From: Sphingobacteriaceae bacterium
Lineage (GTDB): Bacteria; Bacteroidota; Bacteroidia; Sphingobacteriales; Sphingobacteriaceae
Direction of reading: 5' to 3'
Assembly: GCA_947460875.1 (NCBI GenBank)
Contig: CANHGR010000005.1
Span: 62,001-126,000 of the forward strand
DNA length: 64,000 nucleotides
Every line of letters starts with the position of its first letter. Position 1 is the first letter of the stretch. The notes under the pieces were generated by a model. That model had not been told where the DNA came from. It was given only the letters and a program-made list of their open reading frames with translations, and made no database searches. Positions 20,158 to 27,941 of the stretch are shown piece after piece. The translations under genes were made by a program, and so were the position numbers.

Positions 20158-21326
20158 TAACCAGTAGCTAATTGCTTATCTTTTTTATCATGACGGAGTG
20201 ATAAGAATACCCCCACAATACCTGAAATAATGAGAATAAATGAAATAAGTTCCGCTTGTGTAAAGTTTAAACCCATAACATGATACTTTGAATTTACCCG
20301 AATGAGTTCAATCAAGAAGCGTTCAATACCATTTACGATCATATAGATTGACCACATCATGCCCGTAATTTTAATACGCTTACGTATATTCCACAAAATA
20401 ACAAACAATATCAGGCACATTAAAAACTCATAGAAGGACGTTGGGTAGACAGCTACAGGAAGCTCATGGCAAAACCTTCCAACGCAAGCTGGAATTGGCA
20501 CTCCCTCACTCAAAACGTTATGTGGATAGTTGAACGACCATATCCAATCGGGTGCCCAGCTAAGCCAATCGGGCTTGAGAGCAGCATTTTCAATGCCCCA
20601 GTCACCATCACCAGACATATGGCAACCTAGTCTGCCCACACAATAGGCAAGCATGAGCCCGGGCACACTGGCGTCCAACATATGAATGGGCTTAATTCCG
20701 TGTTTATTTGCTATGTATAAAACTGCTGCACCTCCGCAAATCAAACCCCCATAAAAGGTTAGCCCGCTGAATGCTAAAAGCCCACCTATCGGATCTTGAA
20801 TAAACGTATCCCAGTACTCCAGATTATGAAAAATTTTAGCGCCTAAAAATCCCCAAACCGCAGCCCAAATTAATAAGGTACCCATGATATCCTGGGGATG
20901 AACTATTTCTTCAACTTCCTTAGGTTTAACTAATTGGACCTTCTTTTTTTCAATATAAGCCCAATAAACAAATATCGCGCTGAACGTTAAAGCTCCTAAA
21001 ATACTTCCTCGCGTAGACAATATAAAATCCTGAGGATCATCGACAAAGGCAATGTAGTTAGTCAATGCATCAACTAACTTATATCCTACTAGAAAACCAA
21101 AAAAGCCGTTTAATATCAGCTCGAATAGAGAGGCCGGCTCGCCAAGGGTGACTTTAGTTTTGTGAGGCTTTAAAATTCCTTCTGCTTCCTTTCTTTGGAG
21201 TTCAGTTGAAAAGCCCCAGTAGCCCGCCATAAAAGCAAGGGCGACAAAAAAGCCAAATGTTTGTATTGGAAGAGGAATAATTATCCCCGTAAGGAATTCG
21301 ATCAGGTAGGAAATGGTTGGAAACAT
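20157..21326 (-). CDS. lgt: Prolipoprotein diacylglyceryl transferase
   Basis: Inner-membrane enzyme that attaches diacylglycerol to the lipobox cysteine of prolipoproteins. The 389 residues exceed the approximately 290 of E. coli, with the extra length in the cytoplasmic loops, as in other Bacteroidota. Several membrane helices are visible. The [12 protein letters not shown] segment corresponds to the conserved His-Gly-Gly region of the enterics, with Tyr instead of His. The signature [14 protein letters not shown] with its essential Arg is intact. It lies 29 bases after mtaB and overlaps suhB. The lipoprotein adaptor of the efflux pump is one visible client. Confidence 0.94.
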   Translation of the reverse strand: MFPTISYLIEFLTGIIIPLPIQTFGFFVALAFMAGYWGFSTELQRKEAEGILKPHKTKVTLGEPASLFELILNGFFGFLVGYKLVDALTNYIAFVDDPQDFILSTRGSILGALTFSAIFVYWAYIEKKKVQLVKPKEVEEIVHPQDIMGTLLIWAAVWGFLGAKIFHNLEYWDTFIQDPIGGLLAFSGLTFYGGLICGGAAVLYIANKHGIKPIHMLDASVPGLMLAYCVGRLGCHMSGDGDWGIENAALKPDWLSWAPDWIWSFNYPHNVLSEGVPIPACVGRFCHELPVAVYPTSFYEFLMCLILFVILWNIRKRIKITGMMWSIYMIVNGIERFLIELIRVNSKYHVMGLNFTQAELISFILIISGIVGVFLSLRHDKKDKQLATG

Positions 21327-21355
21327 AGTTTAATGATAGAATTTATACTATTAAA

Positions 21356-22675
21356 TTAATGAGCAAAAATTTCGGCGGATTCCTCAATCTCTACTTCGCC
21401 TTCGGCTGATATCGACGTCAACTTCGCGATCATAATTTCATTAACTAAAAGAGGATCATACTTCGCTTTGACCTTTACATAATTTTTACTGAAACCGTAA
21501 ATATTACCATCTTTATTTTCGGCTTCAAATAATATTTCATGATTTTTTGCTAATTCTGCTTCGTAAAAACTTCGGCGCTTTTTTTCCGAAAGTATATGCA
21601 GCATTTTGCTTCTGTCAGCGCGTTCATGCTTACGAACCGACCCTGGCATTTCAAACGCAGGTGTATTTTCACGTTCTGAATAGGCAAAAACATGTAAGTA
21701 TGATATATCGAGTTGGTTTAAAAAATTGTAGGTTTCTAGAAAATCTTCTTGTGTTTCGCCAGGGAACCCAACAATTACGTCTACCCCGATACAGCAATTT
21801 GGAATTAAAGTTTTGACCATGGAAATCTTTTCGGCATATAGACTTCGTTTGTAGCGGCGACGCATCAAGCCTAAAATCTTATCAGAACCCGATTGTAAGG
21901 GAATATGGAAATGCGGCACAAAGCGTTTTGATTGTGCTACAAACCGAATGATATCCGTGCTCAACAGATTGGGCTCAATGGATGATATTCTAATACGGTT
22001 GATTCCATTTACTTCGTCGAGCGCCTTGATCAAATCTAGAAAAGCGTATTCCCTTATACCCCCATTTAAACCGAAATCGCCTATATTAACCCCTGTGAGT
22101 ACTATTTCCTTTGTTCCGGACGCTACAACATCCTCCGCCTGTTTAATGATGTTTTCAATGGTATCGCTCCTACTTGAACCACGCGCCAGCGGTATTGTGC
22201 AAAAGGCACAGGAATAGTCACAACCATCCTGCACTTTTAAAAAAGTTCTTGTACGGTCGCCCAAAGAATAGGATGGAATAAATTCTTTCGCTTCCTTTAC
22301 CGGACGATTATATACAAGGGCTTTAGGATTTTTTGTAAGGTCAGTGATATAGTCTACAATCTGAAATTTTTCTGCTGCACCAAGAACCATATCTACTCCA
22401 GGTATTTCAGAAATCTCTGTGGGCTTCAATTGAGCATAGCAACCAACTATTGTTATATACGCAGCAGGCGAATATTTAAGGGCTTCACTTACGATTTTTC
22501 TGCATTTTTTATCGGCATTGTCAGTGACCGAACAAGTATTTATCACATAAACATCCGGTTTATTGGCAAAATCAACGATTTCAAATCCAGCGTTTACAAA
22601 TAGTCGACCGATCGTGGAACTCTCAGAGTAATTTAACTTGCATCCAAGTGTATAAAAAGCAACCTTTTTTGCCAT
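21356..22675 (-). CDS. mtaB: tRNA t6A37 methylthiotransferase MtaB
   Basis: Radical-SAM enzyme that adds a methylthio group to N6-threonylcarbamoyladenosine at tRNA position 37. I use the ATG at 22675 (439 residues); the upstream TTG is unneeded. The N-terminal UPF0004 domain holds three cluster cysteines in LGCKLNYSES, NTCSVT and GCYAQ. The radical-SAM motif CAFCTIP follows in DGCDYSCAFCTIPLARG. A C-terminal TRAM-like region ends the protein. The start LGCKLNYSES distinguishes MtaB from MiaB and RimO, whose first motifs read differently. It is 24 bases after ubiX in an apparent operon. Confidence 0.93.
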   Translation of the reverse strand: MAKKVAFYTLGCKLNYSESSTIGRLFVNAGFEIVDFANKPDVYVINTCSVTDNADKKCRKIVSEALKYSPAAYITIVGCYAQLKPTEISEIPGVDMVLGAAEKFQIVDYITDLTKNPKALVYNRPVKEAKEFIPSYSLGDRTRTFLKVQDGCDYSCAFCTIPLARGSSRSDTIENIIKQAEDVVASGTKEIVLTGVNIGDFGLNGGIREYAFLDLIKALDEVNGINRIRISSIEPNLLSTDIIRFVAQSKRFVPHFHIPLQSGSDKILGLMRRRYKRSLYAEKISMVKTLIPNCCIGVDVIVGFPGETQEDFLETYNFLNQLDISYLHVFAYSERENTPAFEMPGSVRKHERADRSKMLHILSEKKRRSFYEAELAKNHEILFEAENKDGNIYGFSKNYVKVKAKYDPLLVNEIMIAKLTSISAEGEVEIEESAEIFAH

Positions 22676-22699
22676 ATAGAGCAAAACTACTGAATTGAT

Positions 22700-23266
22700 T
22701 TAACTTTCACCCCAACGATAAGACTCGCTTTCAAATCCCGCTAAATCGATAATTCTATCGACAACGGTTGTGGCGAGCTCTTCAATCGTTTTTGGCTTGC
22801 TATAAAATGAAGGCACTGCTGGACAAATGATTCCGCCTGCTTCAGTTACAGCCTTCATATTATTAATATGAATCAAGTTCAAAGGAGTATCCCGAACGGC
22901 AAGGATTAGTTTTTTTCTCTCTTTTAAAATTACATCAGCAGCTCGGGTGATCAGATCATTTGAGATGCCAGCAGCAATCCTTGCCAGGGTTCCCATTGAA
23001 CAAGGACAAATAATCATTGTGTCGTAACCGGCAGAGCCAGATGCAAACGGCGCGCTGAAATCAGACTTATCATACTTTTTGAACAAATAGTTAGAATAAG
23101 ACTCGTCCCCAAGCTCATATTTCCATACTTGTTTTGCATTATCAGACATTACCAGCCCTATTTCAATAGTTTGTTCTGAAAGTGCGGACAATTTGTCTAA
23201 CAAAATTCTTGCGTAAATTGCTCCACTAGCACCTGTAACGGCGATTACAACTTTTTTCTTTTTCAT
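22700..23266 (-). CDS. ubiX: Flavin prenyltransferase UbiX
   Basis: Makes prenylated FMN, the cofactor of UbiD-type decarboxylases. I use the ATG at 23266 (188 residues); the GTG at 23272 would add only two residues. The FMN-binding start VVIAVTGASGAIYARILL, the CPCSMGTLARIAAG motif with the catalytic-region cysteine and serine, and the LAVRDTPLNLIHINNM motif are all present. No ubiD partner is in the window. It heads the minus-strand cluster. A hairpin terminator on the same strand (23291-23328) sits in its leader, which may mean attenuation or the end of an upstream small RNA. Confidence 0.93.
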   Translation of the reverse strand: MKKKKVVIAVTGASGAIYARILLDKLSALSEQTIEIGLVMSDNAKQVWKYELGDESYSNYLFKKYDKSDFSAPFASGSAGYDTMIICPCSMGTLARIAAGISNDLITRAADVILKERKKLILAVRDTPLNLIHINNMKAVTEAGGIICPAVPSFYSKPKTIEELATTVVDRIIDLAGFESESYRWGES

Positions 23267-23290
23267 AAACACTGCAAATATAGATGTTCG

Positions 23291-23328
23291 AAAAACAAAA
23301 AAAGTGTCGAATGCAAGTATTCAACACT
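23291..23328 (-). terminator. Minus-strand intrinsic terminator in the ubiX leader
   Basis: Read on the minus strand, AGTGTTGAAT, a 6-base loop, and ATTCGACACT form a 10-base-pair stem with one G-T pair, followed by seven T residues. It lies just 25 bases before the ubiX start and after no coding sequence on that strand. It is therefore either an attenuator for ubiX or the end of an unannotated small transcript from 23329-23584. Confidence 0.75.
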
Positions 23329-23584
23329 ATATCTACTGATAAAAGACATGCCTCTAAACAGGAGCGTTAAAAATGCAACCTTTAATTAGAAAATTTACGT
23401 CCGTTTTATACTTCTTTGCGACAACTGTCTAATAAAATGAAGTCAGATTTCCGTGTGTTTTCTGTCGAGTCGATAATCCCTGTCAACATCCAAAGATGCA
23501 GCTATTGCGATAGTATTTTAGTACAAATTAAAATCTAGTTCCTAATTAAAATAGCTAATTTTAAGGTATATCTCATATAAGAAT
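23329..23584. other. Intergenic region between ubiX and amn, no gene seen
   Basis: With the terminator, this 318-base gap separates two divergent genes. No open reading frame with a plausible start and composition is present. On the minus strand a CTCGACAG segment at about 23462-23469 could pair with the 5' arm of the terminator hairpin. This would be compatible with an antiterminator but is short. I could not identify a known RNA family. Confidence 0.4.
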
Positions 23585-24439
23585 ATGACCAAAGGAAACG
23601 ATCTAACGAAAGTCGGTGCGGAATCATCAGCTTCAAAAAAAGTTCATTCGCCAATCAAAGAAGGCCTTAAATCAAAGCAAGATATTGTAAACAATTGGCT
23701 TCCCCGGTACACCGGCAGAGCGCTTGATGAATTTGCCGATTTTATAATTCTAACCAATTTTTCGAGGTATGTACAGCTGTTTTCTGAATGGCACAACCAC
23801 GTCCCGATAATAGGTCTAGACAAACCTATGCAAAGTGCTAGTGCAGAAGGTATTACAATTATAAATTTCGGAATGGGGAGTCCGATGGCAGCAACTATGA
23901 TGGATCTTCTTAGTGCGATCAAACCAAAGGCGGCGCTCTTCTTGGGCAAGTGCGGCGGGCTAAAAAAGAAGAACAATATTGGCGATTTCATACTTCCAAT
24001 TGCAGCTATAAGAGGTGAAGGAACCTCAAACGATTACTATCCGCCTGAAGTGCCTGCGCTCCCATCCTTTGCGCTTCAAAAAGCGATATCTACCACCATC
24101 AGAGACAGCGGACTGGACTATTGGACCGGTACCGTGTATACAACAAACCGACGGGTTTGGGAGCACGATAAGAATTTCAAAAAATATCTAAAATCCTTGC
24201 GAGCAATGGCTATTGATATGGAAACTGCAACGATTTTTTCAACTGGGTTCGCTAATAAGATACCGACGGGTGCTTTGTTACTGATTTCTGATCAGCCCAT
24301 GATCCCTGAGGGTGTTAAAACTGTAAAAAGTGATTCAAAAGTAACCGAGCAATTTGTAGAAACACATTTGAGAGTCGGAATTGATTCATTAAGGCAGTTG
24401 ATAAACAATGGCTTAACAGTGAAACATCTGAAATTTTAG
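23585..24439 (+). CDS. amn: AMP nucleosidase
   Basis: Hydrolyses AMP to adenine and ribose-5-phosphate, controlling the adenylate pool. The 284 residues comprise mostly the phosphorylase-type catalytic domain and lack the large N-terminal regulatory domain of the 484-residue E. coli enzyme. This short form is usual in Bacteroidota. The nucleotide-binding INFGMGSPMAATMMDLL segment, FLGKCGGLKKK, and the purine-site AIDMETATIFSTGFA with its conserved Met-Glu are intact. A Lys-rich N-terminal tail of about 30 residues precedes the domain. The next gene downstream is a pseudogene, so amn may be monocistronic. Confidence 0.92.
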   Translation: MTKGNDLTKVGAESSASKKVHSPIKEGLKSKQDIVNNWLPRYTGRALDEFADFIILTNFSRYVQLFSEWHNHVPIIGLDKPMQSASAEGITIINFGMGSPMAATMMDLLSAIKPKAALFLGKCGGLKKKNNIGDFILPIAAIRGEGTSNDYYPPEVPALPSFALQKAISTTIRDSGLDYWTGTVYTTNRRVWEHDKNFKKYLKSLRAMAIDMETATIFSTGFANKIPTGALLLISDQPMIPEGVKTVKSDSKVTEQFVETHLRVGIDSLRQLINNGLTVKHLKF

Positions 24440-24486
24440 AATTAACATATTTCCCGACAGCGGCACTAAAATTCGTAAATCACATA

Positions 24487-25095
24487 ATGCGTTACAACAA
24501 TATTTTAGAAACGATTGGAAATATTCCCTTAATAAAACTCAATAAAATAACCAAGGAAATTAGTGCTACAATTCCAGCTAAAATCGAGCCTACTAATCCG
24601 GGCAATTCAATAAAGGATCGAATGGCTCTTTAACTAATAAAAGATGCAGAGCGGAATAGAGAATTAAAACCAGGCGACAGATAATCGAAGGGACATAGGA
24701 AAACACAGGCTTGGATTTAGCGATTGCTGCAGCGATCAAAGCATATACATGCATTTTAACCACCACGGATAAAGAATCAAAAGAGAACGTCGATGCCCTA
24801 CGCGCCCTTGGAGCACAAGTAATTGTTTGCCCAACCAATTTTGGGCCCGAAGATCCAAGCTCTTATTATTCTGTTTAGTCAAGTTTAGAACGCGAAACTC
24901 CAAATTCATGGAGCGCAAATCACTATGATAACGACTCCAATACTGGGGCTCAGTATCAACAAACCGATTCCGAAATCTGGGAACAAACGGAAGAGAATAT
25001 TACTCATTTAGTAGTCGATGTCGGTACAAGGGGAACTATCTCGGTGGCAAGAAAATATTAGAAATAAAAAAATCCAGCAACTACAGTATAGGGAA
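24487..25095 (+). pseudogene. Cystathionine beta-synthase / cysteine synthase-like pseudogene, 3' end missing
   Basis: The ATG at 24487 opens a frame reading NNILETIGNIPLIKLNKIT, with the PLP-lysine motif NPGNSIKDRMA. It stops at TAA 24631 after 48 codons. Homology continues across stops and frameshifts: LIKDAERNRELKPGD, then TTDKESKENVDALRALGAQ, then CPTNFGPEDPSSYYS, then ETPNSW.ANHYDNDSNTGA, then EIWEQTEENITHLVVDVGT. This is the fold-type II PLP beta-synthase order of a CBS-type enzyme. The middle SGNTG substrate loop is deleted or mutated. The sequence ends near KNPATTV and then merges at GID into an unrelated transporter fragment. No functional product is possible. Confidence 0.88.
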
Positions 25096-25557
25096 TTGAT
25101 CATGCTATTCTGATTGGAGCTATTTTTACGCTGCTAACCTTATTCCCTGTGTTGGCGTCCTCTCTGTAAACTTGCTCGGAGTACTTTAACGCTAACATCA
25201 TCTCAAGTGATTTGGCCTGTGCTTGCCGTCCTTGGAATTATAGCTTTTGTTCAGTTTTTGGACAATAATATCCTGATGCCAAGAATTATGGGATCTAAAG
25301 TAAAGATTAATGCTTTAGGAGCCATTTTGGGTGCATTTATCGGCGGTAGTATTGCTGAAATATCCGGGTTTTTTTTGTCGTTGCCGATTATCACTGTACT
25401 TAAAGTCATTTTCGACAGGTCAAAAATAGTGAAACATTGGGGAATGCTACTCGGCGACGAAAAGCCTGAAGAAAATCCGATGAATTCTAAGAACATGGCG
25501 CGTAAAAAAAGAAAAGATATAAAAGGACGCCCTTTTTGGAGTGAAATAAAAATTTAG
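25092..25557 (+). pseudogene. AI-2E family transporter pseudogene, 5' part missing
   Basis: After the cystathionine synthase-like remnant, the sequence encodes DHAILIGAIFTLL, then (after frameshifts) NLIPCVGVLSVNLLGVL, then LTLTSSQVIWPVLAVLG. From 25207 an open frame gives VQFLDNNILMPRIMGSKVKI and membrane segments with IITVLKVIFDRSK. This is the C-terminal third of the AI-2E (PF01594, PerM-like) transporters, with the typical QxxDNNxLxP motif. The N-terminal helices are absent. At least two frame changes and in-frame stops precede 25187. The last 116 codons stay open but would encode only part of a membrane protein. The stop abuts the stop of the next gene on the other strand. Confidence 0.85.
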
Positions 25558-25884
25558 TCAGGCCCCCACTTCCATCTCTTTTCTTCGCTTAAGCTCATCT
25601 CTAATTTCGGCACATTTTTCAAATTCTTCGAGCGATTTATTTATGGAAAGTAGCTTATATAGCTCTTTCTCCGATTTGTCTCGAAGTTCAAGAGGGACCG
25701 GGAGCCCATAAAAAAGAATTTTTACAGTCTCCATGAGGCTTAGTCGTGAAATACGTAAATAATACGCACATCCTATGAAAAGAATCAGAAGAAGTATTAA
25801 TAAAGGAATTAACGATGCTTTCACAAAAGTTCTATCGTCCAAAGTTAATAATTTGAACAATTGAATACTGACTTCAGTAGGCAT
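25558..25884 (-). CDS. Small membrane protein with UVR-like motif
   Basis: I do not recognise a named family. The 108-residue protein has one strong membrane helix at about residues 22-45 (LIPLLILLLILFIGCAYY) and a soluble C-terminal tail. The tail ends with SLEEFEKCAEIRDELKRRKE, which matches the UVR motif of UvrB/UvrC and McsA, a short helical hairpin used for protein contacts. Membrane anchoring of such a motif is uncommon. The ATG at 25884 is clear. Its 3' end directly abuts the pseudogene stop on the other strand. It diverges from the Anbu gene, with about 60 bases between them. Confidence 0.6.
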   Translation of the reverse strand: MPTEVSIQLFKLLTLDDRTFVKASLIPLLILLLILFIGCAYYLRISRLSLMETVKILFYGLPVPLELRDKSEKELYKLLSINKSLEEFEKCAEIRDELKRRKEMEVGA

Positions 25885-25945
25885 TGGTCTATGAGGAATA
25901 AAATTTAGCTATTTTCGGCCATTCAATTATAACTAGCAATTAATT

Positions 25946-26704
25946 ATGACATATTGTTTAGGCATTAAAGTAAAAGAAGGACTTATCGCTATTGCAGATA
26001 CAAGGATCACATCCGGTACAGAGACTACAACAAAAAGAAAATTATTTCTTGAACAAAAAGATCATCATTCTCTTTTTATAATGACCAGCGGCTTACGCTC
26101 TGTTAGAGACAAAGCCATCCTTTATTTTAGGGAACTGGTACAAGAAGCAGAATACAACAAACTCTATAAAGCAGTAAATGCCTTCGGAGATCAAGTAAAA
26201 CGTGTTGGAGAAGAAGACCGGGAATCACTTGAAAAAGCGGGATTAAAATTTAATTTAAATACCATCATAGGCGGTCAACTAAAGGACGACGAAGATCATA
26301 AGCTATTTCTGCTGTATCCTGAAGGCAACTGGGTTGAGCTCGGTGAAGGAGCACCATACGTTATTATTGGCAACTCCGGACATGGAAAGGCAATATTAAA
26401 TCGTACGCTAAACGAAGATTCAAGCATGGAATTAGCACTAAAAGCAGGCTTTTTATCGTTTGACTCGACAAGGGCTAGCGCTAACGATGTAGAATTTCCT
26501 ATTGATGTGGCACTTTATAAAAAAGACTCATTCAATATTGTAGAGCATCGGTATGAAAAGAAGGACCTAGAAGATATTTCAATCCAATGGGCACAAGAAC
26601 TAAAGACAGCTTTACAGCATATCCCAGAAAATTGGATGAATGCCGCATTCGACAAGTTAAAGAAAGTTGAGCAGTCTAATAAGACAGAACAAACAGGTAA
26701 ATAA
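25946..26704 (+). CDS. Anbu proteasome-like peptidase
   Basis: Self-assembling Ntn-hydrolase of the HslV/proteasome superfamily. The protein starts MTYCLGIKVKEGLIAIADTR. Removal of Met exposes Thr2, the expected nucleophile, and the SGTE and KR segments and the TSGLRSVRDKA helix fit the Anbu pattern. The 252 residues exceed HslV and match Anbu proteins. The C-terminal Lys- and Glu-rich tail is low in complexity. It is followed after 2 bases by a transglutaminase-like gene, a known Anbu neighbour. In the commonly reported clusters an ATP-grasp and an alpha-E protein also occur; neither is here. Peptidase activity has been hard to show for the family. Confidence 0.88.
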   Translation: MTYCLGIKVKEGLIAIADTRITSGTETTTKRKLFLEQKDHHSLFIMTSGLRSVRDKAILYFRELVQEAEYNKLYKAVNAFGDQVKRVGEEDRESLEKAGLKFNLNTIIGGQLKDDEDHKLFLLYPEGNWVELGEGAPYVIIGNSGHGKAILNRTLNEDSSMELALKAGFLSFDSTRASANDVEFPIDVALYKKDSFNIVEHRYEKKDLEDISIQWAQELKTALQHIPENWMNAAFDKLKKVEQSNKTEQTGK

Positions 26705-26706
26705 TT

Positions 26707-27552
26707 ATGAAATTCAGGATTGCGGCCGAGATGGAGTATGAGGTGAGTTCGCCGGGAACACTGATATTAAATATTCAAGCCTTAAAAACGTTTAATCAAC
26801 ATGTTTTAGAAGAATCGTTTAGCACTTATCCTTTTTTGGAAGCCGAGGAGTTAAGTTCAGAACAAAGTGAAAATCGTTTACTAAGACTTAACATTCCAGA
26901 AAATTGCACTTTCAAGATCTCGTATAACGCCCTTGTCGATAATTCCTGCAAATTCATCGACAAAGAAATTTTAACTGACGTACCAATCAAGGCGTTAGAT
27001 GCTGCTGTGCTTCCTTACTTCTATCCAAGTCGGTACTGCCAATCTGATAAATTATATAGAATGGCAAATAACAAATTTGGCCATATCGAAAATTCGTACG
27101 AAAAAGTTGTAGCAATTACCGAATGGATTCAAAGAAATGTTAAATATTTAAGTGGTTCAACAAATTCTCATACTTCAGCCTATGATACCGTTACAGAGCA
27201 AGCTGGTGTGTGCCGTGATTTCGCTCATCTTGGTATCGCTTTGTGCCGAGCGTTAACGATTCCAGCCCGTTATTTTACAGGCTATGCAGTTGAAATTAAT
27301 CCACCTGATTTCCATGCTTGTTTCGAAGCATATCTTGGTGGCGAATGGATAATATTCGACGCAACAAAACTTATCCCACTTAATGGTCTTGTTAAAATTG
27401 CAACAGGCCGCGATGCAACTGATACCGCAGTTGCCAGTATGTTTGGCAATATAATATGCACTCGCGTTAATATAAGCTGTTATTCGGCAGACGAACAATT
27501 CCAACCTTTCTACTACCATCCATCCGGATCAAGCGGTATTTCCTATTCATAA
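26707..27552 (+). CDS. Transglutaminase-like cysteine protease, Anbu partner
   Basis: Papain-fold protein of 281 residues without signal peptide, hence cytoplasmic. The N-terminal third (about residues 1-95) matches the beta-rich Bact_transglu_N domain. The core domain has the catalytic triad Cys169 in AGVCRDFAH, His203 in DFHACFEAY and Asp218 in WIIFDATK, so activity is likely. The gene is 2 bases after the Anbu gene, so the two are translationally coupled. In other bacteria it sits in the predicted peptide-tagging or degradation cluster with an ATP-grasp and an alpha-E protein. Here only the two protease-type members remain together. Confidence 0.9.
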   Translation: MKFRIAAEMEYEVSSPGTLILNIQALKTFNQHVLEESFSTYPFLEAEELSSEQSENRLLRLNIPENCTFKISYNALVDNSCKFIDKEILTDVPIKALDAAVLPYFYPSRYCQSDKLYRMANNKFGHIENSYEKVVAITEWIQRNVKYLSGSTNSHTSAYDTVTEQAGVCRDFAHLGIALCRALTIPARYFTGYAVEINPPDFHACFEAYLGGEWIIFDATKLIPLNGLVKIATGRDATDTAVASMFGNIICTRVNISCYSADEQFQPFYYHPSGSSGISYS

Positions 27553-27941
27553 CTTGCCATTTTTTCACAAATTTTAATTGGTGAATACGGAGTCAATTCT
27601 ACGTTAAGTTTAAAATTGGCACAAAAACTCAGAAATTATGTGATTTCTGTGGCTCGAATTAAGATATTCTACTATATTTTTAATTATTTTATCCAATTAA
27701 ACAGAATTAACTATTTTTTTGGCATATATTCTTATTTATTTTAATAATAAAAACAATATAAAAGGTATTTTTAAGTATTTTTACTTGTTTTTTAAAAAAA
27801 ATAAACAATAATTATTGAAATATTAAAATATTAATCTATTTTTATCGTATTAATTAGAAAAAATGCAACAATTAATTTTTTTTTAATGAAAAATATCTAT
27901 TATTCATATAAATTTTCACCAATCTCTAATCCCTACTAAAA
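27553..27941. other. Very AT-rich intergenic region upstream of amt
   Basis: No gene or RNA is visible in these 389 bases. The stretch from about 27690 to 27910 is almost entirely A and T, with runs of A or T. A 9-base inverted pair ATTGGTGAA (27577-27585) and TTCACCAAT (27915-27923) brackets it. I looked for a sigma-54 type GG-N10-GC element for nitrogen control and found none. The region may act through bent DNA or hold the amt promoter close to its 3' end. Confidence 0.5.

Noticed and set aside
24487-25095. Functional cystathionine synthase with recoded stops
   Set aside because: Stops, frame changes and a lost substrate loop are spread over the whole length, which rules out simple recoding.
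27553-27941. Sigma-54 promoter upstream of amt
   Set aside because: TTGGCAC at about 27617 suggested it, but no GC element follows at the required 10-base spacing.
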